Shown: piece by piece, positions 33,498-41,707 of the stretch
How positions within the stretch are numbered: the stretch's first letter is position 1
Layout: each line of letters begins with the position of its first letter
NCBI GenBank assembly: GCA_003228875.1
Contig: QIGK01000145.1
Coordinates: forward strand, 1-45,081
Source of the DNA: Rhodobacterales bacterium
Lineage (GTDB): Bacteria > Pseudomonadota > Alphaproteobacteria > Rhodobacterales > Rhodobacteraceae
Direction: 5' to 3'
DNA length: 45,081 nucleotides
The notes under the pieces: generated by a model
Told to the model about the DNA's origin: nothing
The model's database searches: none
The model's input: only the letters and a program-made list of their open reading frames with translations
Made by a program: the position numbers and the translations under genes

Positions 33498-33920
33498 ATG
33501 AAAGCCGAAACAATCCTTAATACCGATTACAAGCCAGCCGAAGACGAAGACTTTATGAATACCAACCAGTTGGAATATTTTCGCGCCAAATTGCAAGGCT
33601 GGAAAAACGGCATTCTGAAAGACAGCCGCGATACGATTGAGCAAATGCAGGAAGGCACGCGCAACATTCCCGATGTTGCTGATCGCGCATCTGAGGAAAC
33701 CGACCGCGCGCTTGAATTGCGCACGCGCGACCGTGAACGCAAAGTGGTGGCAAAAATCGATTCGGCATTGCGTCGGATTGAGGATGGTTCTTACGGATAT
33801 TGCGAAGACAGCGGTGAGCCTATTTCCCTAAAACGTCTTGACGCGCGCCCGATCGCCACCCTTAGCCTTGAGGCCCAAGAACGCCATGAGCGCAAAGAAA
33901 AAGTCCATCGCGACACTTAA
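33498..33920 (+). CDS. dksA: DksA/TraR family RNA-polymerase-binding protein (single-cysteine type)
   Basis: DksA enters the polymerase secondary channel and, with ppGpp, reprograms transcription. The 140-residue product has the long coiled coil (about 25-95) with the tip residues DVADRA (D59, D62, A64), which match the functional D-x-x-D-x-A motif. The C-terminal globular domain should be a four-cysteine zinc finger, but only C102 remains (YGYCEDSGEPISLKRL), the other positions being S, L and A. Single-cysteine DksA proteins are known in Rhodobacterales. I chose the ATG at 33498 (GGGG upstream) over the TTG at 33486. The gene is alone, divergent from the MoxR operon, and followed by a gene remnant. 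Confidence 0.92.
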   Translation: MKAETILNTDYKPAEDEDFMNTNQLEYFRAKLQGWKNGILKDSRDTIEQMQEGTRNIPDVADRASEETDRALELRTRDRERKVVAKIDSALRRIEDGSYGYCEDSGEPISLKRLDARPIATLSLEAQERHERKEKVHRDT

Positions 33921-33993
33921 AGCCAACCGTTCAAACCAGCGTAAAAATACCGGATATTTCAACAGAAAACTTTGGCTCGCAACACCAGCTTGA

Positions 33994-34289
33994 TCTATAT
34001 CACGGACAGATAGTAAAATTGCATCAAAATTTGGTTCAAAAACAATGGCACATTGGACAGGGATTTTTGATCAAACCGATGCTTGCGTAACGCCGGTTCT
34101 AACTTATCAAGAAGCCGCAGAACATCCGCATATGGCAGCCCGCAAAGCCTTGCAAAAACATGATGGCCTTGTGCATCCGGCTCTGGCACCAAGATTTGGT
34201 TAACTGCACCAGAAATTAACTCAAATATCGCCTTTGACGGGGAAAACAGCGTTAAGATCCTTGCAGAATTAGGGTTTCGGGCCAAATAA
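33994..34289 (+). pseudogene. Eroded 3' end of a CaiB/BaiF CoA-transferase family gene (alpha-methylacyl-CoA racemase type)
   Basis: Frame 1 from 33994 reads DSKIASKFGSKTMAHWTG then IFDQTDACVTPVLTYQEAAE and HPHMAARKALQKHDGLVHPA-LAPRFG before TAA at 34201. The match is to the C-terminus of alpha-methylacyl-CoA racemase-like proteins (x-W-x-x-x-F-x-x-TDACV-x-PVL-x-x-x-EA, then APRF). Adding a T in GGTTAACT (about 34200) restores the frame to LTAPEINSNIAFDGENSV and KILAELGFRAK with TAA at 34287. A usual family member has about 370-400 residues; only about 95 remain, with an in-frame TGA at 33991. The remnant is thus truncated and frameshifted. It ends 10 bases before the monooxygenase start. Confidence 0.85.
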
Positions 34290-34299
34290 GGGGCAAAAC

Positions 34300-35478
34300 A
34301 TGGAAATGAACGGCACAGAATTCTCGGTCATCGGGGCGGGGATTGGTGGGTTGGCAGCAGCGGTTGCATTATCGCGCAAAGGTGCCAATGTCACGGTTTT
34401 TGAACAGGCAAATGCCTTAATTGAGGTCGGGGCAGGGTTGCAAATCAGCCCAAATGGCGTTGCTGTTCTACAAGCGCTTGGCCTGAAAGACAAAGCGGCC
34501 GCACTGGCGAATATCCCTGAAGCGATTGTTTTGCGTGATTATAAGGGCGCAAAAGTCACGCGGCTTTTGTTAAATGAAAATGCTGCTGAAAACCCTTATT
34601 GGCAATTCCACCGCGCTGATTTGTTGGCGGTTCTGAGCAATGCAGCCCAAAAAGCCGGTGTTAAATTTCGATTTGATCACAAAGTGACCAATGTCCTGCA
34701 AAACGGCGCAGGCGTGTCAATTGAATTTGCGCGTCAGGAAAGCGTTCTTGCGGACTGCGTAATTGGCGCGGACGGCCTGCGATCAACCACCCGTTCGGCG
34801 TTTTTTCAGGGTCATTCAGCAGAATTTACCGGACAAGTGGCATGGCGTGGCTTGGTGCAGGCAGACAAGGTGCCGAATGGTCTGTTTGCCAACGAAACGC
34901 AGATTTTTATGGGCAAAGGTCGCCATTTTGTTACATATCCACTGCGCGGTGGCAGTGTGATTAATTTTGTCGCTGTTGAAGAACGCAAAGACTGGGCTGA
35001 TGAGGGTTGGAATATTCCGGACACCTCCGAAAACCTACGCCGCGCTTTTTCCGGCTGGTGTGACCCTGTGGAACAACTGCTTGGGCAGGTCGATCACACC
35101 TTTCTATGGGGCCTGTTTGACCATCCCGCGCTTGATTGCTGGAGCATTGGCCAAGTCGCGCTTTTGGGAGATTCTTGCCATCCAATGTTACCTTTTTTGG
35201 CGCAAGGCGCCACCATGGGGCTGGAAGACGCGTGGGTTTTGGCGGACGCGCTTGAAAAATCCAGCGACATTGCAACAGGGTTGCGGCAATACGAAAACCG
35301 ACGCAAAGCCCGCACGACGCGGGTGCAAAAAGCTGCAAAACGTAACGCATGGGGATATCATTTGCGCATGCCCGGGTTTCGCGGGCTGGCCCATGCTATT
35401 TTGCGCCATTCCTCGTCAGACAAGTTAATGGCCAAGTATGACTGGCTTTACAAACATGACGTAACCAAAGCGCAATAA
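34300..35478 (+). CDS. FAD-dependent aromatic monooxygenase, salicylate hydroxylase-like
   Basis: A 392-residue single-component flavoprotein of the p-hydroxybenzoate hydroxylase class. The Rossmann motif is VIGAGIGGLAAAVAL (10-24), ADCVIGADGLRSTTR (about 148-162) gives the DG motif, and VALLGDSCHPMLPFLAQGA (about 284-302) gives the GD motif that binds FAD ribityl and phosphate. These three motifs are diagnostic. Closest named types are salicylate and 3-hydroxybenzoate 6-hydroxylases; substrate is not determinable and there are no aromatic-degradation genes around it. AAGGGGCAAAAC precedes the start. The upstream CoA-transferase remnant suggests the locus has lost a former neighbour. Confidence 0.9.
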   Translation: MEMNGTEFSVIGAGIGGLAAAVALSRKGANVTVFEQANALIEVGAGLQISPNGVAVLQALGLKDKAAALANIPEAIVLRDYKGAKVTRLLLNENAAENPYWQFHRADLLAVLSNAAQKAGVKFRFDHKVTNVLQNGAGVSIEFARQESVLADCVIGADGLRSTTRSAFFQGHSAEFTGQVAWRGLVQADKVPNGLFANETQIFMGKGRHFVTYPLRGGSVINFVAVEERKDWADEGWNIPDTSENLRRAFSGWCDPVEQLLGQVDHTFLWGLFDHPALDCWSIGQVALLGDSCHPMLPFLAQGATMGLEDAWVLADALEKSSDIATGLRQYENRRKARTTRVQKAAKRNAWGYHLRMPGFRGLAHAILRHSSSDKLMAKYDWLYKHDVTKAQ

Positions 35479-35484
35479 TCGGCC

Positions 35485-36255
35485 TTAAATGTCCAACTCC
35501 ACCCAGATCGGCACATGGTCACCGGGCCGTTCACGGCCACGCATATGGCGATCAACCTCACAAGCAGTCAATCGGTCTGCGGCCTGCGGGCTAAGCAAAA
35601 AATGGTCAATACGAATCCCGTTATTGCGGTTCCACGCGCCTGCCTGAAAATCCCAAAACGTATAATTCATCGGCGCGGGGTGCAGCGCACGAAAAGCCTC
35701 GGTAAAACCAAGGTTCAGGATTTTGCGATAGGCCGATAGGCTCTCGGGGCGATACAGGGCATCTCCCCACCAAAGATCAGGGTCATGGCAATCTTCGGGT
35801 TGGGGGATTATGTTGTAATCTCCTGCCATTAGCGTGGTTTCTTCAGACTCTATAATACCCGTAGCACGCGCATACATACGTTCCATCCATGCCAGTTTAT
35901 AGTCAAATTTCGGGCCGGGAACCGGATTGCCATTGGGCAGATACAATCCGCATATCAGAACATTGTTAATTCTGGCCTCAATCCATCGGGCCTGTTCATC
36001 ATCCGCATCACCGGGCAGACCGCAAACCAGATCCTCAATCGGATATTTGGAAAGGATTGCCACGCCGTTAAAGCTTTTCTGACCATGGGTGGCAATATTA
36101 TAGCCTAGATTTTCAATTTCTTCGCGCGGGAAATTGGCGTCGATAGACTTGATTTCCTGCAACAACGCCACATCAACTTTACTTTCATCCAGCCATTCCA
36201 GCAAACGTGGTAAGCGGGCTTTGATACCGTTAATGTTGAAACTTGCGATTTTCAT
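35485..36255 (-). CDS. xthA: Exodeoxyribonuclease III
   Basis: AP endonuclease and 3'-5' exonuclease of base-excision repair. The 256-residue product starts MKIASFNINGIKARL at 36255, the standard beginning of the family, with GGGGAAGC upstream; the in-frame ATG at 36345 adds 30 residues of non-homologous sequence. The catalytic elements are LLQEIKSID (metal-binding E near 33), TLMAGDYNIIPQPED (D and N), and RPGDHVPIWVEL (the DH pair). Its 3' end lies 6 bases from the convergent monooxygenase stop. Confidence 0.96.
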   Translation of the reverse strand: MKIASFNINGIKARLPRLLEWLDESKVDVALLQEIKSIDANFPREEIENLGYNIATHGQKSFNGVAILSKYPIEDLVCGLPGDADDEQARWIEARINNVLICGLYLPNGNPVPGPKFDYKLAWMERMYARATGIIESEETTLMAGDYNIIPQPEDCHDPDLWWGDALYRPESLSAYRKILNLGFTEAFRALHPAPMNYTFWDFQAGAWNRNNGIRIDHFLLSPQAADRLTACEVDRHMRGRERPGDHVPIWVELDI

Positions 36256-36333
36256 GTGCTTCCCCGATGTTGCTGTGCCAAAGGTATATGCGCTAGGCTG
36301 TGATAGGCAAGAGGCAGAATTGGGACTTCGATT

Positions 36334-37179
36334 TTGAAACAACATACGATTAAGGTTTTTGGTGAAAGAAGCACCGGAACCCGTGCCATGTTACGTATGA
36401 TACGCGACATGCCAAACCTGAAAACCGCGATTCCGGAATTAAAAAAGCCGTCACCGACTATGGCTTTACGGAACCGTATCAAAGACAGGTTTCGCGGTAA
36501 GTGGCTGGATGAATATCTCGATGCCCTTAATTTTGACAATACTAGCAGAATTGGTGGGGTTGCAGCGTGGAAACACGCCGCCCCCTATTTTGATGAAAGT
36601 TTTGCCAAGGTAAATGCCAGCGTTATATTCACTATAAGAAATCCTTATAGCTGGTTGATTTCGCTTTATAAACGCCCGCACCATGCCAAAGGTATTTCAT
36701 GCAAAAATTTGGAACAGTTTGTCGATTTTCCATGGATGACAATGGCCAAAGATCGTGTTGCGCCAGTGCTAAATTCGCCGATGGGATTGTGGAATGAAAA
36801 GCTTCGGGCTTATGGAGAATTTCAGGATTGCTGCGATATTCCGTATTATCAAATCAGGTTCGAAGATTTTGTTCAGAAACCTGTTGAGTCGTTGGCGGCC
36901 GCGCTTGGGTCCTTTGGATTTGAAACCAATGGCTTGGTGGCCATTCCGTTGTCGGTCAAAAACGAAAACCATAGCGCAACAGGTTTGGCAGATTATTACC
37001 GTCAGGAAAAATGGCGGCTGCGCCTGACGCGCCAATCTGTTGCTTTGATCAATCAGCATACTAATTGGCAAATTGCCGAACGCTTTGGTTATCAAATGCT
37101 GGACCCAAAGCAGTTTCCAATTGAGATTGAGCAAGACTATCGCGCAAGGTTTCCTGTGAATTTTTCATCCAAAGTATAA
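36334..37179 (+). CDS. Sulfotransferase-like protein with probable TTG start
   Basis: A 281-residue protein of the P-loop sulfotransferase superfamily. The 5'-phosphosulfate-binding loop is probably KVFGERSTGTRAMLRMI (7-23, GERSTGTR in place of the usual K-S/T-G-T), and the 3'-phosphate loop is VIFTIRNPYSWLISLYKRP (97-115), where the R-x-P-x-x-W/S-x-x-S pattern fits. QIRFEDFVQKPVESLAAAL supports this further. Because the P-loop is at the extreme N-terminus and no ATG lies before it, the TTG at 36334, with GGGAC 8 bases upstream, is the likely start. The acceptor is probably a sugar or peptide on a surface structure. The 78 bases from xthA should hold divergent promoters. Confidence 0.7.
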   Translation: MKQHTIKVFGERSTGTRAMLRMIRDMPNLKTAIPELKKPSPTMALRNRIKDRFRGKWLDEYLDALNFDNTSRIGGVAAWKHAAPYFDESFAKVNASVIFTIRNPYSWLISLYKRPHHAKGISCKNLEQFVDFPWMTMAKDRVAPVLNSPMGLWNEKLRAYGEFQDCCDIPYYQIRFEDFVQKPVESLAAALGSFGFETNGLVAIPLSVKNENHSATGLADYYRQEKWRLRLTRQSVALINQHTNWQIAERFGYQMLDPKQFPIEIEQDYRARFPVNFSSKV

Positions 37180-37197
37180 AAGGTTGCTAATAAGTTA

Positions 37198-37225
37198 TTG
37201 AAACATGACGGTTTTTCGATAGAAT
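37198..37225 (+). promoter_or_regulatory. Sigma-70-like promoter upstream of the Sel1-repeat gene
   Basis: TTGAAA (37198-37203) and TAGAAT (37220-37225) are separated by 16 bases; each box matches consensus at five of six positions. Transcription would start about 20 bases before the Sel1 ATG at 37255. The TTG inside the -35 box also opens a long frame, but that start lacks a ribosome site. Confidence 0.45.
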
Positions 37226-37254
37226 TTACGTTTAGGCTTTTATCGGGGTTTTTT

Positions 37255-38301
37255 ATGACAATGTCATTTCACGTTAGAATTTTCACAATTTTGAGCTTGG
37301 TCGGCTTTTTGGCTTTGCCTGTTGTTGCACAAACACCTGATCAGGAATTCCAGCAAATTCAGGCAGCGGCCAAGTCTGGCGATGTTGCTTCAGAATTTCG
37401 ATTGGCCGAACTTTATTATAATGGCGAAAGTATTCAGCGTAATTATGAGCAATCCGCTTTCTGGTATCAGCGTGCGGCAGATCAGGGCAACACTGCTGCG
37501 CAAGTCAATCTGGGTTTCATGTATGAAAACGGTTTTGGGGTGCAACAGGATATTGATCGCGCCTTTCAGCTTTATCAACTATCCGCAGAAAATGGTAACG
37601 CAACAGGTCAGTCAAATCTCGGGTTTATGTATGAGACCGGAACGGCCGTTGGCATAGATATGGCTCAGGCGGCTTACTGGTATCAACGCGCTGTTGATCA
37701 AGGTCATGCACAAAGCCAAAGCAATCTTGGTCTTTTGTATCTGAATGGCAATGGTGTTTTGCAAAATCTGCCTTTGGCGTTTGATTTATTTCAGCGGTCA
37801 GCCGATCAAGGTCGGGCTGATGGCATGACCAATCTTGGGTATATGTATGACACTGGACAGGGCGTAAACGTCAATGATCAACTGGCGGCGCAATGGTATC
37901 AGCGCGCCGCTGATTTAGGGTTTGCTTTGGCGCAGACTAATATCGGTTACATGTATGACACAGGTCGCGGCGTTCAGCAAAGCGATGCAGACGCATTTTT
38001 CTGGTATCTGACTGCTGCACAAAATGGTGACGGCTTGGGGCAATCCAATGTCGGGCTGCTTTATCTGGCCGGGCGGGGCACAGCCCAAAATAATGACGAT
38101 GCTTTTCGGTGGTTTCAGCTTTCTGCACAGCAAAACCACCCTGACGGGCTTACCAATCTGGGTTATATGTATGAAAACGGATACGGTATTGGCCAGAATT
38201 ACAAACAGGCTGCATATTTTTATCGCCTCGGTGCTGAATCAGGCAGTGCTTTGGCTGCAGAAAATTTACAGCTTTTAATAGACGCTGGCCGTGCCAACTA
38301 A
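37255..38301 (+). CDS. Secreted Sel1-repeat protein
   Basis: A 348-residue exported protein. The signal peptide (VRIFTILSLVGFLALPVVA) is cut probably after residue 25 before QTPDQEF. The rest is at least eight tandem Sel1-like repeats of about 36 residues, each of the form AADQGNTAAQVNLGFMYENG followed by G-V-x-Q-x-x-x-x-A-x-x-W/L-Y-Q-R. SLR proteins form superhelical scaffolds that bind other proteins and often act in envelope or signalling complexes. No cysteine is seen in the entire protein. I chose the ATG at 37255 with GGGG 9 bases upstream. The stop TAA directly touches the stop of the HesB/ErpA gene on the other strand. Confidence 0.9.
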   Translation: MTMSFHVRIFTILSLVGFLALPVVAQTPDQEFQQIQAAAKSGDVASEFRLAELYYNGESIQRNYEQSAFWYQRAADQGNTAAQVNLGFMYENGFGVQQDIDRAFQLYQLSAENGNATGQSNLGFMYETGTAVGIDMAQAAYWYQRAVDQGHAQSQSNLGLLYLNGNGVLQNLPLAFDLFQRSADQGRADGMTNLGYMYDTGQGVNVNDQLAAQWYQRAADLGFALAQTNIGYMYDTGRGVQQSDADAFFWYLTAAQNGDGLGQSNVGLLYLAGRGTAQNNDDAFRWFQLSAQQNHPDGLTNLGYMYENGYGIGQNYKQAAYFYRLGAESGSALAAENLQLLIDAGRAN

Positions 38302-38634
38302 TCACATCGAAAAAGAAGTGCCGCAGCCGCAGCTGCTGGTGGCGTTAGGGTTATTGATCACAAATCTTGCGCCGATCAGCTCATCAGTGAAATCAATGGT
38401 GGCATCCGCCAAAAATGGCAATGACACCGGATCAATCAGAACTTTTTCACCGTTCATTTCAAGAATCAGGTCGTCAGAAGCTGCTTCATCCAGCTTAATT
38501 TCATATTGAAAGCCTGAACAGCCGCCGCCCTCCACCGCGACTCGAAGAGCCTGCGGTGTAGCGACGCCGTTGTTGATTTCGCTTAAGCGTTCAAAGGCAC
38601 GGTTTGTGACTTTTGGGGGCAAAGAAAGCTGCAT
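38302..38634 (-). CDS. erpA: A-type iron-sulfur carrier, HesB/IscA family (ErpA-like)
   Basis: Carries and inserts [4Fe-4S] or [2Fe-2S] clusters into target proteins. The 110-residue product has the three family cysteines in their usual context: C39 in EGGGCSGFQYE, and C102 and C104 in SSCGCGTSF. The N-terminal MQLSLPPKVTNRAFERL is typical for alphaproteobacterial ErpA-like proteins, so the symbol is tentative (IscA or SufA are alternatives). It is divergent from dgt with 77 bases between starts, and convergent with the Sel1 gene with no spacer. Confidence 0.88.
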   Translation of the reverse strand: MQLSLPPKVTNRAFERLSEINNGVATPQALRVAVEGGGCSGFQYEIKLDEAASDDLILEMNGEKVLIDPVSLPFLADATIDFTDELIGARFVINNPNATSSCGCGTSFSM

Positions 38635-38711
38635 TATTTAGCCTTTTCCATGTTACATTTGTTATAGCGAATGTAAGCGGGCAATAGCCCCGTGACAAGT
38701 GCGGAGCAAAA

Positions 38712-39836
38712 ATGAAACAGAAATACGCCTCGAACCCAGCCCAGACGCGGGGTAGGTTGGTTGAAGAATCCGGCAGCGCCCACCGCTCTGCCTTTCAGCG
38801 AGACCGCGACAGGATCATCCATTGCACCGCATTTCGGCGTCTGAAACACAAAACCCAAGTTTTTGTCGAACACGAGGGCGATCATTTCCGCACCCGGCTG
38901 ACCCATTCCATTGAGGTGGCACAAGTGGCCCGAACCATTTCAGGTGTTCTGGGCCTGAACTCGGAACTGACCGAGGCCGTGGCGCTGGCCCATGATCTTG
39001 GCCATACCCCTTTTGGCCACACCGGAGAAGAAGCGTTGCATGCTTGTATGCAGCCATATGGTGGCTTTGATCATAACGCACAGGCCATTCGAATTGTCAC
39101 AGATCTGGAACGGCATTATGCCTTGTTTGACGGGTTGAACCTGACATGGGAAACATTGGAGGGCATTGCCAAGCATAACGGCCCAGTATTGGGTAAATTG
39201 CCTTATGCATTGGCTGATTATGATGCGCGCCATGATCTGGAATTGTCAAGCTTTGCCAGTGCCGAAGCGCAGGTAGCAGCTTTAGCGGATGACATTGCTT
39301 ATAACAATCATGATCTTGATGATGGCTTGCGTGCAGGGCTGTTTCTAATTGAGGATTTGATGGAGATTCCGATTGTAAGCGATTGTTTTCATGAAGTAGA
39401 TTCAAAGCACCCCAACCTTGACCAAAGCCGGCGAAGGCACGAAGCCCTGCGCCGTATCTTTGGGGTTATGGTCGAGGATGTGCTGCAAGAAAGCACAAAA
39501 AGGCTTAAAAATGCAGCGCCCGAAACCGCACAGCATGTTCGAGATCTCGATGCACCGGTGGCGCAGTTTTCAGCGTCGCTTTGGGCGGACCTTAAAGAAA
39601 TTCGCGCATTTTTGTTTAGCCATATGTATCGCCATGAAACTGTCAAAAAGATGCGGGTCGAAACCGCGCAGGTGGTTCGCGAATTATTCCAATCCTATCT
39701 TTCCAACCCCGAAAACTTGCCACCTGAATGGCGCACAGGCACAGATGAACAGGCACAGGCCCGCGCCATTTCCGATTATATCGCTGGCATGACTGACCGG
39801 TTTGCCCTGCAAGAACACCGCAATATTTGCACCTGA
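38712..39836 (+). CDS. dgt: dGTP triphosphohydrolase-like protein (dGTPase)
   Basis: HD-domain phosphohydrolase that splits dNTPs to deoxynucleoside and triphosphate. The 374-residue product belongs to the shorter dGTPase-like class common in alphaproteobacteria. The metal site residues are H65 (TRLTHSIEVAQVARTI), H94-D95 (ALAHDLGHTPFGHTGEEAL) and the later D in AALADDIAYNNHDLDD. RDRIIHCTAFRRLKHKTQVF near the start is the usual substrate-binding segment. The gene is followed by argS at 60 bases, in the common order erpA-dgt-argS. Confidence 0.95.
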   Translation: MKQKYASNPAQTRGRLVEESGSAHRSAFQRDRDRIIHCTAFRRLKHKTQVFVEHEGDHFRTRLTHSIEVAQVARTISGVLGLNSELTEAVALAHDLGHTPFGHTGEEALHACMQPYGGFDHNAQAIRIVTDLERHYALFDGLNLTWETLEGIAKHNGPVLGKLPYALADYDARHDLELSSFASAEAQVAALADDIAYNNHDLDDGLRAGLFLIEDLMEIPIVSDCFHEVDSKHPNLDQSRRRHEALRRIFGVMVEDVLQESTKRLKNAAPETAQHVRDLDAPVAQFSASLWADLKEIRAFLFSHMYRHETVKKMRVETAQVVRELFQSYLSNPENLPPEWRTGTDEQAQARAISDYIAGMTDRFALQEHRNICT

Positions 39837-39896
39837 CCGCGTGGCCATTGCCAAGCCTCTATGCTATGCCGCCCTGAAACTTAAACGGATACCAAA

Positions 39897-41630
39897 ATGA
39901 ACCTCTTTGCCGAAATCAAAACCCTTGTTCTGTCTGCGTTGAATGAAATGGTGGCGCAGGGCAGCTTGCCTGATGATCTGGATTTTGCAAATGTTTCCGT
40001 TGAACCGCCGCGCGATGCGCTTCATGGGGATATGGCCACCAATGCCGCCATGGTTTTGGCCAAACCTGCCAAAATGAAACCCCGTGACATTGCCCAGATT
40101 TTGGCTGGAAAGCTGGCGGTTGACCCGCGCATTGATACCGCAGATGTGGCTGGCCCGGGGTTTTTGAACCTGCGGCTTGATCCGACCATTTTTCAAAGGC
40201 TGATTCCGCAAATCTTGAAGGCGGGCACTGATTTTGGTCGTTCAAACATCGGGCAGGGCCGTAAGGTCAATGTCGAATTTATTTCTGCCAACCCGACCGG
40301 CCCGCTGCATATTGGCCATACGCGCGGCGCGGTATTTGGTGATGCGCTGGCCTCCTTGCTGGATTTTTCCGGCTATCAGGTTACCCGCGAATATGTGATT
40401 AATGATGGCGGCAGCCAGATCGACACCTTGGCGCGCTCGGTCTATTTGCGTTATCTGGAGGCCCATGGCCAAGCCGTTTCTTTCCCCGAAGGTGTTTACC
40501 CCGGTGATTATCTGGTGCCGGTTGGCCAAGCCCTGAAAGCCAAAGTTGGCGATGCCTATATCGACCAGCCCGAAGATGTCTGGATGGAGGATATTCGCAA
40601 TTTTGCCACAGACGCGATGATGGACCTGATCCGCAGCGATATGGCTTTGCTTGGCATTGAAATGGATGTGTTTTTTAGCGAAAAATCCTTGTATGGCACC
40701 GGAAAAATTGAGGCATGTCTGGACGCGCTGGATGCCAAGGGTTTGATTTATGTTGGCACGTTGCCACCACCCAAAGGCAAGTTGGGTGAGGGATGGGAAC
40801 CGCGTGAACAAACGTTGTTCCGTTCCACAGCACATGGCGATGACGTAGACCGGCCTGTGAAAAAATCTGACGGTGGCTGGACCTATTTTGCCCCCGACAT
40901 TGCTTATCACTATGATAAAATTGAACGTGGATTCGATGAATTGATTGATGTGCTGGGTGCAGATCATGGCGGTTATGTCAAACGTATGAAGGCAGCTGTG
41001 TCAGCCATGTCGGACGGAAAAGTGCCGCTGGACATCAAGCTGTGCCAATTGGTGCGTCTTTTCAAAGACGGCCAACCGTTCAAAATGTCTAAACGCGCAG
41101 GCACGTTTGTTTTGTTAAGCGACGTTGTGGCACAGGTTGGTTCAGATGTGGTTCGCTTTGTGATGCTAACCCGCAAAAACGATGCGGCGTTGGATTTTGA
41201 TCTTGCCAAAGCCACTGAGCAATCCAAAGATAACCCCGTGTTTTATGTGCAATACGCCCATGCGCGGGTGTTCTCAGTGCTAAAAAAAGCTGGCAACCCC
41301 AGCGATGAAAATCTGGTTTTGGCTGATATGTCTTTGCTGACCAATGAGGCTGAAGCCAGCCTGATTAAAAAGCTGGCCGAGTGGCCGCGTTTGGCAGAAT
41401 TGGCTGCCAGCCATCACGAGCCGCACCGAATTGCGTTTTATTTGTATGAATTGGCCTCGGAATTCCACGCGCTGCAACATATGGGCAAGGTTGAACCGAG
41501 TTTGCGTTTTATTAGGGAAGATGCAGTTGAATGCACCCAAGCCCGCTTGGCTATGATCCGCTCTGTGGCGGTTGTGATTTCCGCTGGTCTTGGTATCCTT
41601 GGCGTAACCCCGCGTAACGAGATGCGATAA
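39897..41630 (+). CDS. argS: Arginyl-tRNA synthetase
   Basis: Class I aminoacyl-tRNA synthetase that charges tRNA(Arg). The 577-residue length is typical. HIGH is present as ANPTGPLHIGHTRGA (HIGH at 138-141) and the KMSKS equivalent is FKMSKRAGTFV near 396. The N-terminal Add-1 domain (about 1-115) and the C-terminal DALR anticodon-binding domain (about 455-577, with the VEPSLRF segment) are both seen. No frame disruption. The 77-base spacer to the SPOR gene holds a perfect palindrome, so argS may end or the next gene be controlled there. Confidence 0.97.
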   Translation: MNLFAEIKTLVLSALNEMVAQGSLPDDLDFANVSVEPPRDALHGDMATNAAMVLAKPAKMKPRDIAQILAGKLAVDPRIDTADVAGPGFLNLRLDPTIFQRLIPQILKAGTDFGRSNIGQGRKVNVEFISANPTGPLHIGHTRGAVFGDALASLLDFSGYQVTREYVINDGGSQIDTLARSVYLRYLEAHGQAVSFPEGVYPGDYLVPVGQALKAKVGDAYIDQPEDVWMEDIRNFATDAMMDLIRSDMALLGIEMDVFFSEKSLYGTGKIEACLDALDAKGLIYVGTLPPPKGKLGEGWEPREQTLFRSTAHGDDVDRPVKKSDGGWTYFAPDIAYHYDKIERGFDELIDVLGADHGGYVKRMKAAVSAMSDGKVPLDIKLCQLVRLFKDGQPFKMSKRAGTFVLLSDVVAQVGSDVVRFVMLTRKNDAALDFDLAKATEQSKDNPVFYVQYAHARVFSVLKKAGNPSDENLVLADMSLLTNEAEASLIKKLAEWPRLAELAASHHEPHRIAFYLYELASEFHALQHMGKVEPSLRFIREDAVECTQARLAMIRSVAVVISAGLGILGVTPRNEMR

Positions 41631-41670
41631 ACGCACCAATTTGTACATTTAGGGGTTGGAGCAGAGCAGG

Positions 41671-41686
41671 GCACTATTTATAGTGC
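41671..41686. promoter_or_regulatory. Perfect 16-bp palindrome between argS and the SPOR gene
   Basis: GCACTATTTATAGTGC: GCACTA pairs with TAGTGC around TTTA, 21 bases before the SPOR start. As DNA it could be an operator; as RNA a short hairpin in the leader. The lack of a following T-run argues against an intrinsic terminator for argS. Confidence 0.35.
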
Positions 41687-41707
41687 TACCCGAGAGGCGT
41701 TTAACCA

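Noticed and set aside
33995-34285. 96-residue minus-strand frame before the FAD monooxygenase
   Set aside because: The plus strand of this stretch clearly matches the C-terminus of a CoA-transferase family protein, so the minus frame is a shadow of a pseudogene.
37363-38270. Periodic DNA in the Sel1 gene considered as a tandem repeat or CRISPR-like array
   Set aside because: The period of about 108 bases reflects 36-residue Sel1 protein repeats; DNA identity between units is low and there are no spacers.
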